64,000 nucleotides of DNA from Verticillium longisporum (lineage: Eukaryota; Ascomycota; Sordariomycetes; Glomerellales; Plectosphaerellaceae), in assembly GCA_019188255.1 (NCBI GenBank), contig JAETXT010000002.1, positions 186,001-250,000 on the forward strand, in the 5' to 3' direction. Both the position numbers and the translations under genes were made by a program. Shown here one piece after another: positions 1 through 12,900 of this stretch (the first letter of the stretch is position 1; the number at the start of each line of letters is the position of its first letter). Under the pieces are notes generated by a model, which saw only the letters and a list, made by a program, of their open reading frames with translations, was not told where the DNA came from and made no database searches.

Positions 1-316
1 AGCTCGCCGAGCCACTCAGGCCGCTAGAAAGCCGTGTAGTATCTAGGTTAGTGCCAGCCAGGCAGCTGCCCAATGGTTAAGGCGAGCTCGGTGTTAGTGT
101 CGAATCAAGGTTATGTGTCAAAGAAGAGGGGGTCTCCCAAAGTTCGAGGCCGTAATACTTATTAGTACAAGATAAAGGGACGTCTCAAATTCAGCCTTCT
201 ATAGCGAGGAGCACCGCCTTGAGCCCTGCGGGATATGGAAGACGGCAACTAAGCCTTAATTAAGATACCGGCTCGGATGCCTCGCGGTGATGACTAGAAA
301 AGTACATGACCCGAAG

Positions 317-613
317 TCATAACAGCCAAGGATCCCCGAGCAGCTACTTTGCCGCCCTGCGCTCTTCTGGCAGCCACTTTAGCATGGATCTCAAAAGTTG
401 GATGAAAACTTCTTTCTCTTGTCCCGAGAGTCGCATCTGAGGCTGTTTAGCAGACGGATGGTATCGCTGCATCTGCATGCGCGAGATGGCTGCGGTCACA
501 TGCAATACGGAGCGTGTAATAGAATGAGGGTTGCGCAAAAGAGCTCGAACGTTACTTGGCATCACATCTTTCAATTGAGCTGCGAAAGACTTCCTTGCTC
601 CACCAAATAGCAC
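317..613 (-). pseudogene. C-terminal remnant of a protein kinase
   Basis: The minus strand reads a stretch ending KWLPEERRAAK, then a TAG stop, then LLGDPWLL and a second stop at 317-319. The pattern (L)LRSML.W.PEER.xAK[E/Q]LL.DPW is the end of the kinase catalytic domain as seen in fungal SRPK-like and related kinases. The inner TAG sits where the family has GAG or CAG. If the codon was CAG, the change is CpA to TpA, as RIP would make. I could not join convincing upstream kinase motifs (VAIK, HRD, DFG) in the preceding 500 bases, so this is a tail or a decayed copy. The first residues of the open stretch do not look kinase-like. Confidence is moderate for the family and low for the boundaries. 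Confidence 0.4.
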
Positions 614-2463
614 CTTCCGACCCCCTTCCTGGCCACCAGCACTTCCACAGAGGGGAGTTGTCTCTCCAAAAGAATGCTCGAGTCTGGAGCGTGTAGGTCG
701 ATACTAGCAGACCTTGAATTGACACACCAATATAGCGATTGGGAGTTTGAGAACACACTGAAATTGTCGGGGATGTTTCGACCGACAAATCTGGACTCTG
801 TTGTAGCTCAGCATGCGACTCGGAAGGGAAGAAGACATGCTGGGACTGCGGGGTCCTCCGATGCGGCGGCTGTTTTGAGTGTCTTCCAGTCTTGCAGAAA
901 CAGGGTGAAAATGCCGTACCACGATGGACTGTTTTTCCGAATTAGGATCTCTGTCGACGCATTCAGGAGGTTGGCTTTCACGCACGCTTCTGGTACAGCC
1001 TGGGGAACGCAACATGAGTTCTGCATTGTGCTGTGGCAGGAACATTAGCGAGTGTTACAAGCGTGGGCCGCGGACAGGACTCTCTCGAGAGGCAGGACAT
1101 CATCGGCAGCGGTCAGTTGTTCTCTACATCTTTGGTGACCCGACTGACACGTCGCAGTTGTTGCCTACATCCCCTTAATGGGCTAGGTGACGATCCGCCT
1201 TGCGGAACAACCCTAGTTGAAGACGGTTTTGCTGAGGGTCTTGGGACTTGTCATCGAGTTGCAGAGAGAATGGCGCTAGACAGTTGAAAAATGATACCAT
1301 TTCGACTGCTACGGGTCGCCATGAACTGTCTTGCTGACCATCTCGGCGTGGGTGCACCATCGCGGGCTGATAGTTTCGATTACTGTGGATGCACTATTGC
1401 TGGCTGACCTTGGGCTGCTTCGTGAACTCCTGGCTGGTGATTCATCGACTGATGTTTAGTCCGGCCTGATAATGTGAATATCTTCTTAGGAATTCTGAAC
1501 GAAACTTCTTGGGGCATCAAGCACACACAGTCTGTACAGACTTCAAATCAGATACTCCCTATGTTCTTCTCTTTGTTTAGTAATAATCTATTTAAAGCCT
1601 CGTCCTAGCGAGACGCTGAACGACTAGGCTATTATAGGTACCGCGAATCTATTCGCGGCTATACGAAGAATCTCGGTCGAAATTGAGACCCCGCTCTGAT
1701 ACTAGATGTTTGTTAGTGGGCACTATCCATAACAGCGAATACACTCGTTTAAGTATGAGATCTCTAGGATGCTGGTTTGAGGCAAGATGACATATTTCTT
1801 TTCAACTAGAGGCTTCTAATATTGAATACTAAACGGCTCCTTGTAAACAGTCATTATAACAACGGCCCTGATGCCTCACCAGTTGCAGGTCACCTTGCTG
1901 AAATCAAAGTTGATGCACTGCGGGCAACCAGGTGGAGACCAATAACGGCTCTGCCTGAAGCATATCTTGTATCCACTATGTGGTCTCGGTGTTGAAAAGC
2001 CCGGGCTGTACCCGGATCTCGATGCAGGGAGCAGCTTCGGCAGCGCCGAGCACTAGAGCGAGAGCAGCGACTGAGAGAGAGAACTTTGTTGTGGCTAGGG
2101 AAGTTATTCACTTAGGGTCATGACCGATGACATACGCGGCAGCTTAGCTTCACTATGCAGGATGCAAGTATCAGGGATGCTAGGTGATAGTAAATGAATG
2201 AGGACAACCAGGGTGAGGGAACGAGGAGCTTTTAGCCAGTATAACTAGCGGAGATCTCCCCTCTTTTATATCCAAAGGCTCTGCCTATCATCTTATATCT
2301 TTAAGCCTAGTACCGGATAGCAGAGTAGGCATAACTCCTTGCAATGAACTAAATGTTTACGAGTGGCTCAAGATGCTCGTCTCCACTATAAAAGACGCAA
2401 TGCCTGCCGGGTAGGCTGAGCGGGGGATTCTAGACTGCGAAGATATCGACAATATAAAGACAT
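614..2463. other. Stretch with no supportable gene
   Basis: Base composition is near normal up to about 1.5 kb and then becomes AT-richer towards the transposon nest. Several short open frames occur on both strands, but none shows a domain, a splice-site pattern or a sensible start. I see no RNA gene. It may be decayed genic DNA at the edge of the nest. Confidence 0.5.
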
Positions 2464-2671
2464 TGAAACCGGGCAGGGCAGAAAGGTATAGCTTAGCGAT
2501 AAGGTGATAAGGAGTAGCTAATTAGGGAAACGGACATTAGCTAGACTCATTATAAGGACCCCTAAAGGAGATATATTATTAATCCGATATAATATATTTA
2601 AGGACTTATCTTTTTCTTAAATAATTACTTTATTACCCTAATTAGTTAAGGTTATTACTAGCCCTACTTTA
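2464..2671 (+). repeat. Left 208-bp LTR (RIP-mutated)
   Basis: It aligns over its whole length and without gaps to 24558-24765. The roughly 15-20 differences I can see are mostly C/T or G/A transitions, as expected if each copy was mutated separately. It begins TG and its terminal CA reads TA. Confidence 0.8.
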
Positions 2672-2672
2672 A

Positions 2673-2690
2673 TTAGTACTCCGAGGCGGA
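2673..2690 (+). promoter_or_regulatory. Probable primer-binding site of the 208-bp LTR element
   Basis: It starts one base after the left LTR and reads TTAGTACTCCGAGGCGG. Undoing G-to-A changes gives a sequence whose complement ends in ...GCACCA, the form of a tRNA 3' end. The exact tRNA is not identified. Confidence 0.45.
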
Positions 2691-3178
2691 TTATCTCTCT
2701 TATATACTATTAATATAGTCTATTAACCTAATTAGACCCTTTAAATAAGGTTAGATTTAATCTTAATATAAAGGATTTATTAAAAAGACTTAAATAGAGA
2801 ATAGTAGCTAGACTATTAAACGAATACTATTATAAGAGAAGTAAAAAGGATTATAGAATAAAATAGATAAATTAATAAGTATAATTAGATAATAATAATA
2901 GACCGATTAGGGTAATAGACGAGGTCATTAATCTAGAAGGGTACGAAGGAGCCCGTAAAACTTCTACTTATTACTAACTAAGTAAGAATCTAATAATATA
3001 ATAGGCTTTAGCTTTAGGTTCTACCGATTAAAGGAAGAAAGGAAATTATCTTATCTCGCTTAATCTAATAGTAGTTAATTATTAAAGTAATATTATAACT
3101 TTATAAATATATAAGACTTATAAATAATATATATAGCTAATTAACTATATATATAATATAAATAATATAAATAGTAGA
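2691..3178. repeat. RIP-degraded internal sequence of the LTR element
   Basis: Very AT-rich, stop-filled in all frames and dense in TpA. It would be leader or gag sequence of the outer element, but no motif can be read. Its end (3097-3180) shares the short repeats found to the right of the pogo element. Confidence 0.5.
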
Positions 3179-3180
3179 TA

Positions 3181-3226
3181 ACGTAATCCACAAGCGAGTG
3201 GTTCACCCATGCGAGTGGTTCACTTC
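3181..3226 (+). repeat. Left terminal inverted repeat of the pogo element
   Basis: The 46-bp repeat pairs with 4994-5039 with one mismatch. It contains two copies of a GCGAGTGGTTCAC motif, a likely double transposase-binding site by analogy with other pogo and Tc1 elements. Confidence 0.9.
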
Positions 3227-3287
3227 ACCCCGACCCGACAAACATTCCGAGGAAAACCTCAACCCAAACGCCGTAAATCAATTAAAA

Positions 3288-4941
3288 TCACTCCTCCTCG
3301 TCTTTTGCAGACGATGAGATAGCTACCTGACAAGTTCTCGCGTTGTGGCCGGTCTTCCCGCATACGCTACAGCATCGTTTCTTCGGCTGGGACCACGACG
3401 CGGGACCCGGGTTCTGCAGCGTTTCCTCTTTTATCTGGATATCTACTTCCTTCTGAGCAATCTTGTCCTGTCCCTCGCCTACAGCCATGCTTCCTCCTTC
3501 CCGGAGACGTAGCTTTTGGCCCTCCGGCGTCGGCTTAGTGTAGCATTTTCCTCTCGAAGGATCATAACCTCTGACTTCAAAAGAGCGATCTGGTGCATAA
3601 CACCCCGCGTCCCCTTCGCAAGATAGTCAACAGCATCTAAAATTGACGTTGGGGAGCTTCCCTGGTGGCGTGAGATTCGCCCTTTGATGAAGTCAGTCTG
3701 GGAACCTGCCTCGAGCAGGTTAGTGGGCGTCTTAGAGACCCAAGAATCACGCTCCCCGTGGGACGTCCCCGGAGGCGTCGTCGTCCTCAACCTCACATCC
3801 AGCTTTGACAGGACTGTTTCCGGGTTATGGGGGACAAGCCCCGCTCCTCGAAAGCCTCCCTGGATGTTTTTTCTGTCATTGCTTGCTGAAATGCAGCCGA
3901 AAACGCCGGGAAGAAGTCCTCTTTGCTGATGTGCGTTGTACCCGCCCTCATCCTATCCTCGATTTGCCGACCGTATGCTTTCTTTAGTGGGCCAAAACAC
4001 CCAACATCGAGAGGCTGGAGTAGATGTGACGAATGAGGAGGCATACAGAGTGTGATGATGTTGTTCTCCTTGCAGTAGAGTTCGAAGTCGACCGAGTGGT
4101 GACTTTCGTGGCCATCCAGGATCAGTAGGCGATAACCGCCCGAAGTACGGGACTTTGTATGCCTGTCAAAATGCCGAATCCATTCCAGACCAATATCATT
4201 CGTCGTCCAGCCGTTTGGAGATGTTGCGATTCTCCAGTCGCGAGAAATCGCGTCGTCCTGGTACCAGCTCGAGAGGTGGTACTTGCCCGAAACCACGATG
4301 AACGGCGGGACGGAGAAACCCAACGCGCCAACGCCCTGGATCACCGTAACCCATTCCCGGTTGCCTGGCTGCCTCATCTTCACATTGGACCGTCTTTCCG
4401 AACTGGTCACGACCATTCCGTTGGCGATAACGCCCATCTGGAAGCCGGTCTCGTCAAAGTTGTACATGTCAGCCTCTTGGATGCCGTACTTGGCGATCAT
4501 GTTATGCACGAGGCGGAACCACGCGTTTATCGCGTCCGGATCTTCGCATTGGGCCCTCTTGTAGTCGTACTTGCGAAAGAAACGCGTCCGGAGCTCTGGT
4601 TGCCGTTTGACGAAGTTTGCGGCCCAGTTCTTCCCGACGCGTGGCGCGTCACGGTCGGCAAGCAGGCGATTCGCCATATCTCCGACCTCACCCAACCGGG
4701 GAGGGTAAGATCGCGCATCTAGGTCAAGGATATATTCGACAATAGTTTTCTCTTCTAGTACTGTTAATTTGGCAGAATTGGGCGGGCTTTCGCGTCGGGA
4801 GGGTTTGCCCTTCTGGCGTCGGAGGAGCGTCGTTAAGGGGACGGTGTAGATCCTCGCAGCACTCCGGGCGCTTAGGTTCGGGTCATTGTCCATAGCTTGG
4901 ATAGCAAGGAATAATTGACCTTCTTTTGAAAGAGTCTCCAT
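3288..4941 (-). pseudogene. Pogo/Fot1 transposase with two single-base frameshifts
   Basis: This is the transposase that cuts and pastes the element. The first frame (382 codons from ATG at 4941) has a psq-type helix-turn-helix at about residues 10-45 and a CENP-B/Tc5-type DNA-binding domain at about 59-120. Its DDE_1 catalytic core has D163 in NFDETGF, D276 in LILDGH and D312 in LQPLDVG, which is DD35D spacing. The reading then shifts near 3843 (one base short in GAGGAGCGGGG) into a frame with VPHNPETVLSKLDVRLR, typical of the family C-terminus. It shifts again near 3515 (one A short in CCAAAAGC). The last segment ends in a CCHC zinc knuckle, CSVCGKTGHNARTC, and a stop at 3288-3290. Without the two shifts it would be about 540 residues. 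The shifts could be real or assembly errors, since everything else looks undamaged. Confidence 0.88.
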
Positions 4942-4993
4942 CGCGGGCGGAGGTGGAATCTGTAGAATTCAGGTGTAGGTCGTGGGCCCGGGC

Positions 4994-5039
4994 GAAGTGA
5001 ACCACTCGCTTGGGTGAACCACTCGCTTGTGGATTACGT
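4994..5039 (-). repeat. Right terminal inverted repeat of the pogo element
   Basis: It is the inverted partner of 3181-3226 and ends GTGGATTACGT, followed by the target TA at 5040-5041. Confidence 0.9.
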
Positions 5040-5040
5040 T

Positions 5041-5165
5041 AAGCTTTATATATAAACAGTATAAATAATAGATAAGCCTTATATATAAATACTATAAATA
5101 GTAGATAAGCTTTATATATAAATAATATAAATAGTAGACGAGCCTTATATATAAATAATATATAT
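5041..5165. repeat. 33-bp minisatellite next to the pogo element
   Basis: About four head-to-tail copies of a 33-bp unit built around AAGC[C/T]TTATATATAAA follow directly after the right TA of the pogo element. A partial related copy lies on the left side, ending at 3180. The pogo element therefore probably inserted into a pre-existing tandem array. Confidence 0.75.
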
Positions 5166-5199
5166 AGCCGACTAGCTATATATATAATATAATTAATCT

Positions 5200-8100
5200 A
5201 CGATAATTATATTCCCCTAATTATAGTATTAGGACCCTATAATAGGTTATATAATACTAAGATAGGGGAGGCTATAGCGAAGCTTATATAAGGCGATTCG
5301 ATTCCTTAAAAATAGCCTCGACCTCCCTCCTCTATAACCCCCCTTCTTCCCTAATAAAAATTAATATATATAAAACTAAAAAAATAATAAAAAATAATAA
5401 TAAACGATAAACCTTAATTAATAGCTAAAGAAAATAAAAGTAAATAACCTAGCCTCGGAACCCTTATAATAACTAATTAGGGGAATAAACCTATATTTAC
5501 TATAGCTAATATCTAAGCTTATTTATAAAAAGGGGCTTTTACTATTTATAGGGAGCATTCTTATAAAGATAATAGGTCCTCGCCTATTTCTAACCCTCTC
5601 TACCTTAATAATAATAATAATACTAAAATCGGACTCTTTTTTAATAATAGCTAGCCTCTAAGACCTATTTTCCTAATAGTTTATAAGAATATCTAACCTC
5701 CTTAGCCTAGAATAATGCTTTACGAGAATATAATTAACTACTTATTTACTTCGGAGGTATAGTATATCCTAATTTAAGGCCTTTCCCTTAATTAATTTAT
5801 ATTAATCCTCGAGAATATCCTTAAGAAGGTAGTAAATAATAAGGGATTAACGATAATATTAATACTAAGGTCGAGTAGTGCCCTTAAGTTTATAGGGGAT
5901 AACCTCTAGGAGTTCCTAATTAATTATAAGGATATTTATTACTTAGCTAGCTTTAAGGAGGAAGAGAAGGTTATAAATATTACTATTTATATTAATAAAG
6001 ATAATAGATACTTTATCGAGCTACTTATAAAGACGGTATAAGCTAAGGGAATAACGTTTACTAAAACTATATAATATATTAGGAAGAAGCGAAATTAGTT
6101 TTCCGATAATAATAAAAACCCTATTATTTAGATTAAAGTATTATATAATTATAAATAGTTATTTAAGGACTTAAAAGAGTTTAATAAAGCCTATTAGCTA
6201 ATATTAAAATTTATAGCTATAGTAAGGAAGTAGAAGCTCGACCCCCTATCTAATAATGAATTAATTAATATTAATTATAGAATAATTAAAGCTAAGATAT
6301 TTACGAAAATCGCTAATAATTATAATATTAAAGTTAGAAACCTCTTTAATCGATTAATATTTAATAAGTTTTAGGATATAATTAAATACTTAGAAAAGGA
6401 GAAAAGAGATATTTAGAGGTTTAAAGTAATATTAGATTACTTTAATTAGGATAATAATAATATTAAGAAGCTTATAAAACCTTTATCGATAACCTTTATA
6501 TAAAGGGCGTAAATAAAGGATTCTAAATTTAACGATTTAATAGTCTAATTCTAAGCCTTAATCGTAGAATATAAAATAAGAATATAGAAGTCTCGATTAA
6601 GGACTTTAATAGCTATTTAAGAACTCCTAAGGATTACTTCGAAGGAGAACTTAATAGCTATAAAGGTCGGTAGAGGAAATAGACTAATCGCTTATCTATT
6701 AATGCTCTAAATTATAAACTTAATAATTAAGCTAGACCCTTTAATCGTAATTCTCTTAAGAGCCTTTAATTAATTTAATAGGGCGGCCTATATTATAGGT
6801 TTAGGGTTATAAGGATAAGGCTTATATTAATAGAGCGGGTATTAATAAAATAAGTATTAATAGATATAATAATAGTATAATAGCTATTAATAGCTATAGG
6901 CCTCCCGATTAAGCTAATAATAATAATAATACCCCTATTTAAAGGAGGATAATAGATTTACGAACTAATATTAATATAGAGATCTATACCCCCCTCCCCT
7001 AATATAAGGGTCTTATACTTATTATAGAGGTCTCTACTATTTAAAGGACTATATACTATAAAGAGCCGACTTCGAGGCTTAGCTAATTAAGTTTATAATA
7101 CTATATTATTATATTAATAGAGGAGACGATTAGGAATTAATACTATTATAGCCTATAATCGAGGGCTAGAATTAAGGTTTCCTTAATCGATATAATATCT
7201 TTAAATAAATAATTATAATAGGCTAGCCTTTAGCCTCCTAGGCTTAAAAAGAGCTTAAGGGATAGATCTTTAATTTAATTATTCTATTTCTATTCTCTAA
7301 TATCTATTAAAAGATAAGGAATACGCTATAGAACCCCTAGGCTAGAAGCTTAATCTATAGCTAAATTAACTTTATAAGCTAGTATTTTAGAGGACTTCTT
7401 AACTTTAAGAATAGGATATACGAAGATATAATTAGTAAAACCTAAAGGAGAGTTTTCCCTATATCGACTAGATACGATAAAGAGGCCTGCTTTTAAGAGA
7501 CCGACCCTCTTCTAACCTTAGAGCTAGTATATAAGGAGATTAGGGTAATAAATATAACTAATAGCTACGAGGGCCCCTTACTAGGTAATACTAAAAGGGT
7601 ATAAGGGTTAATAATAGCTATTCGAGAAAAGCTTATTAAATAATTCTAATAATAAGAATATAAAGTCCCTTATAATTACTTTATTATTATAAACCCTAAG
7701 CTTTAGAAGATTAAATAGGAGTACGTCTTAGGGATAGACTTAGAATATAGATAGCTCCCGATAATATACTTTTAAGTCCCCCGCTTACTCTATAATAATA
7801 TATAACCCTTAAAGAGAAAAAGGGTTAACTTTATAATAGGATTATCTATAAGGCCTAATTAGGCTAATATAAATATTACTTTTAGCTTTAGACCCCTTAT
7901 AATATAAAAGAAGGAGCTTATAATCTAGGAATTTAGGGACTTTAATATATTTTCGGCTATTATTATATAATAATAGACCCTATTTATTAGCTTAATTAGG
8001 ATAGACTTATTTAAAGTACTTAAGATATATATCTTTATAATAATCGACTTAAGGGTATAATTTAATATCGTTTCTAAAAATATTATAAATATCTTTAACC

Positions 8101-11100
8101 TCTCCTATAGAGTTTATAAATTAATTATTAAAATATAATTAGCTATATTAAGGGAATTAAGAGGGGTAATTAGCTATATACTCGAAAACCTATAAATCGA
8201 TAAATATTAATAGCCTATTATCTTCTAAGTTATAATAGTTAAGGATTATATACTTAATATACTATTAAGGGGGCTATTCTTTACTTAATTATAAATAATA
8301 TTTAACTATATCGAGGACTAAGTATATATAAACTTCGTATTTAGAGGCTTAAGGATTATAGTCTAATTAACTATATTAAACCCTTTAAGAAGGAAACCTT
8401 AAAGGACGTCTATTTAGACTTCTCGCTTAAGAGGATATAGATATTATAAGCTAATTAGGGTAATAATAAAAGCGAGAACGATAATTAAAGAGGCCTAAGC
8501 GATAGTAATATTCTAGCTATTATTAAAAGGAGATATTAAGGAGATATTTAAGAACTATATCTAAATAGCTAGGAACTAGATAGTTCGCTTAATTAGATGC
8601 CCTCCTACGAACCTACTAATATAGATAAAGGGGACTCTATTCTAGGGATGCTTTCGGAGGCCTAAGTAATTTATATTATTAATAAAGCCCTTTCTTTAGA
8701 AATTACCCTTATTATTCCCTTAATTAAGAGAATTACTACTTAGATTAATAATCGGGGAGTAGGCTATACTTATTATAATATATTTAAGGAATTATTAAGA
8801 AAGGTATTCTTTAATTTAATATATATTACTTTAGCTAAATAAAGAATATAATAGAATATTAATTAAACTAATATACTTTATACTCTTAAGGCTAGGGAAC
8901 GATAAACTTAGAAAGCTTCTTTAATTATAGAGCTTTTAAGGAATACTAGGAAAATCTATACTATATATAAAAGGAAGGCCGATAAAATAAACTTAATCGA
9001 TAATAAGCTATCTAATAATAGTATATTTAAGGGTAACCCCTTCTAGAAGGTTAAGAAGCTAATTATTATCCTATTAAAGTAATATATAATCGATAAAGGC
9101 CCTTTTAAAGGTTTAATTATATTAAAGTTCTTAAATATTAAACTATAGTCGAGGCTTACGACCTAGAGATTATAGGATATTATAAACTCCTATAAATACT
9201 TACGATTAGGGGAATAGGATATATTAAAGTAAATCCTCTTAAATAGAGAAGCTATATTAGCTTAGGATTTTACTAAGTATAGGAGTCTTAATTATAATAT
9301 TACTCCCCTATAGAAAATTAAGACGATCCCTTATAAGGCTTAGTAAATAAAGGGCATCCTAACTCTAAAGGCTTTTAAGAAGTTAATTATCGAAATATTA
9401 AGGGAACGCCTCGAGAGAGGGGTTATCGAGGAAAGCTATATTTCTTATAAGAACCCTTAATTCTTAGTTTAAAAGAAAGATAGGAAGATAAGGCTTATTA
9501 ATTTAATTACGTAGATTAATAGGGTTATTATAAAGGATACCTTTATACTCCTAGGCAGGGACGACTTCTCGGAGGACTTTATAATATATAAGCTTATCTC
9601 CCTCCTCGACTTCTTTAATAAATATAATTAAATACTATTTAATAAGATAAATAAGGATATAATAATATTTACGATTTCTATTAATCTATTTAGGATATAT
9701 ACTCTCCCCTAGGGAGCTACTAACTTAGTAGCCTAGTTTATATATATAATTATAAGAATCCTCTATAACTTTATCCTTTACTATTACTATACCTTTATAG
9801 ATAATATTATTATTAAAGGATTAAGTATTAATTATAAAGGTAAAGATTTAATCCTAGGGGTATATTAATTTATCGCTAAGTATTTTTAAAATATCGATAA
9901 AGTCCTTATTAATATTAAGCTTTTAGGATATACGATTTTAGGAGTAAAAAGCTAATAGGCTTAGGAATTAGCTATCGTTATTAGCTATATCTATAGTATT
10001 ATAGGTCGTTCCTTTAATCTAGCTAAGATTATTAAGCTCTAGGAATAGATAAAATATAATAATATCTCTTTATTAAGATCCTTCCTAGGGCTAGCTACTT
10101 TCTATTAAATTTAAATTAATTACTTTAATATTAAATATAGCCCTTTTATGAATCTATTAAAGAAGAACGTCCTATTCTTCTAAATAGATTTATAATAAGA
10201 AGCTATAGATATTATTAAAGCTAAACTTATAAGCTCTTTAATCTTAATCTTAATCGACTATAATATAGAAGGGGGTATTATCTACCTCTATATAAATATA
10301 AGCCTTAAAGGCTAGGGAGCTATTTTAGGGTAATAGATTAATAGGAGGTAAATAATCTCGAGGTATAAGAGTAGCTATTAGGACGTAGCTAAATAGAAAT
10401 ACGATTCTCGGAAGCTAGAATTTAAAGTAATCCTAAAAGCTTTAAAGTATTTAAGGAATTACTTTTATAATATTTACTTTATTTTAGAAACGGATACTTA
10501 AATACTTATAATATAGCTTAATAGGGCTATAATAGACCTCCTAGGATTAATAATTATCTAATAGATTATTTAGATCTATATATTTAATTTTAAAGTTAAA
10601 TATATTTTAAGGACGAAGAACTCTATAATAAATAGACTCTTAAGAAAGCTATTAAGACCCTCTAATTAGGACGATAAAGCTATAGAAGGGGATATTAATA
10701 ACTTTATCGATATTAATATCTTTATAATAACCTTAGGCCCTCCCGAATTACTTCTATTAAATAGAGAGACTTAGAATTAAGCTTTAAAGGACTTAATAAG
10801 CTTCCTAATAATAGGAGCATTCCTTAGCGAGTTTACTAAGAGGTAATAAGAAGTAATTAGGAGAACTATAATAAAAGTTTTTCTTTAAAATAGCTTCCTT
10901 TAGACCCGCCCTAATAAAGTATAATCTTATTTATAGAGAATTATCGACGATTCTAATATATAAATCACTCTAACTACGATAGTATATAAAGAGTTAGGGT
11001 ATTAAAGATATAAAGTAATCTATTAATAGGTCTTATTTAACTTCTAATAAGATAATATATATTAATAGGTTAAGATAATAATTAAAGCTTATCCTATATA

Positions 11101-12900
11101 TTAAATAATAAGAGGATTATAGAGAAGCGACCCTTTAATATTTACTAACCTAATTATAGACTCCCTCCCCTTTATTTATATCTATCTTAACGTCTAATAC
11201 CTTTATAACCGCTATTTAATAGAAGCTAGATATAGATTTACTAATTATATTAAAGCCCGCTTAATTAGAGTAAATATATTAAAGGCTATTACGAAATTTA
11301 TCTAAGAAGATATTATCTATAGATATAGCTTATACTATATTCTTATTATTAATAGGGGACTAGAAAATAAAGGATTAATTATTAAACTTAATAATTAATA
11401 TAGAATAAAGTAGAAGCTTATATTATCGTATAATTTAAGGGCTAATAGCTTTATTAAAAAAGGTTATTAGCTTATTATATATATTCTAGCTATTTAAATA
11501 ATAATAAAAAGCGAAAGAATTAATTCTCTATTAAGAATTATTCTATTTATAGATAGAATAACTATTAAGGCTTCTATAAACTATATACCCTTCTTCCTCC
11601 TCTATAGCTACGAAGCTATTATATTAATTAAGACTACCTCGTTTATATAGCGGATATTAGACTAGGACTTAGTCTATTCGCTTAATTAAGAGGTCTAGAT
11701 ATACTTAAAGGCCTTTTCCTAGCTTAAACTTAATAGGACTAAAGCGATTCGAATATTTAATTATTAATAGTATATTAGGACTAAGGGGTTAAATCGCTAA
11801 AATACCGCTTAACTCTATATTTAGAAGCTCTAAATTAAGGATATAGTCCTTATTTATAATATTAAATAAATAATAAATATATCGAGAAATATAAAGCTTA
11901 ACCCTTACTAATAGAGCCTATTTAGAATTACTTTAATTATATTTAAGAACCTCTTATTTAGGCTAGAAATAATAGGAGGGGAACTTATCTAAGGGGTTAT
12001 TTATACGAACTAATAGCTTAAAAAGTTTATCCTAGACCTAAATAGCTAATAGGAGCTAGAAAGTAAAAACTTATTAATAAAAGACTTTAAGGAGGAGCTC
12101 GTAAAAGCGCTCGATATTACTATTCTATAGGACGAAATACTAGAAAGATATTATTCCCCTAATTAAGTAAATACCTATCTAATATACCCTAATTCGATTA
12201 GCGAAAACTAAGATACTAGGGAAACGATTAACTCCGAAGACTCCTCTATATTTCTAAGTAACCTTCTTTAATAATTAAGACGGCTCTAAGAACTTATTAT
12301 AGAGTAGACTCGAGTACTTATAGTTAAATTATATTAATATAAACGATATACTTACTTAGGAATATAAGTTTAAGGCCTATTTAATAAGGATATATATTTT
12401 AAAATAGATAATATTAATTAAGAATAATTTAGGATACCCTCTAATTAAATTAATATAATTTAATTAGAGGAACCTATATCTTAATAGGATATTATATTCT
12501 AATATAATTTATCTTCTTTCTCTTTTATTAATAATTTAATTATATTCCTTATAATATTATTAAATATTTAAGATATTTTAGCTCTTTCCTTAAATTTTCC
12601 TACTTTCGTCCTATCTTTTCCGCTCTTTTTTTATCTTTTAGCCTATACATAATATAATATATCTAGAATATAGTAATCCTAAGATATTAAGTATATACTA
12701 TATTAATATTTTATTTCTTTATTCCTTAATTAAAATTCCTATTATATTTATAATCTTTATTATACTATTCCCCTAATTACGATATACCCCTTTACTTTCC
12801 TTTATATAAATTATCCTAATTAGATACTTACTCGGGTATAGGACTCCCGATTAAGTATTAGGGACGAATAGAATTAGAATAAATACTAATAATATACTTT
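5200..12900 (+). mobile_element. RIP-ruined Ty3/Gypsy retrotransposon (pol region recognisable)
   Basis: AT-rich and stop-filled, but conserved pol motifs can still be read on the plus strand. At 9441-9482 the frame reads SYKNP*FLV*KKD, the start of reverse transcriptase. At 9703-9726 LP*GATN stands for LPQGATN. An I-D-N-I box for the catalytic DD motif is near 9800. At about 10288-10326 the RNase H frame reads SLKG*GAIL for SLKGWGAIL. At about 11560-11650 the integrase C-terminal region reads PFFLLYSYEA. Each asterisk is TAG or TAA where Q or W is expected. The order RT, RNase H, integrase identifies Ty3/Gypsy. Its LTRs and exact ends could not be located, and gag upstream is unreadable. Confidence 0.75.

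Larger units (their letters stand above)
3181..5039 (-). mobile_element. Pogo/Fot1-type DNA transposon (Tc1/mariner superfamily)
   Basis: A 1859-bp element of normal base composition sits abruptly inside AT-rich DNA. Its terminal inverted repeats start ACGTAATCCACAAGCGAG, run about 46 bp with one mismatch, and each contains two direct copies of GCGAGTGGTTCAC (one AAGCGAG and one ATGCGAG form). The element is flanked by TA on both sides (3179-3180 and 5040-5041), the duplication typical of Tc1/mariner elements. One gene on the minus strand fills it. It shows no RIP damage, so it inserted after the surrounding repeat was mutated. Confidence 0.93.

Noticed and set aside
1890..2111. Short serine- and arginine-rich minus-strand frame
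   Set aside because: No motif, no context, and close to a RIP-affected border.
5041..5165. CRISPR-like array
   Set aside because: The units are contiguous without unique spacers, and the DNA is from a eukaryote. It is a minisatellite.
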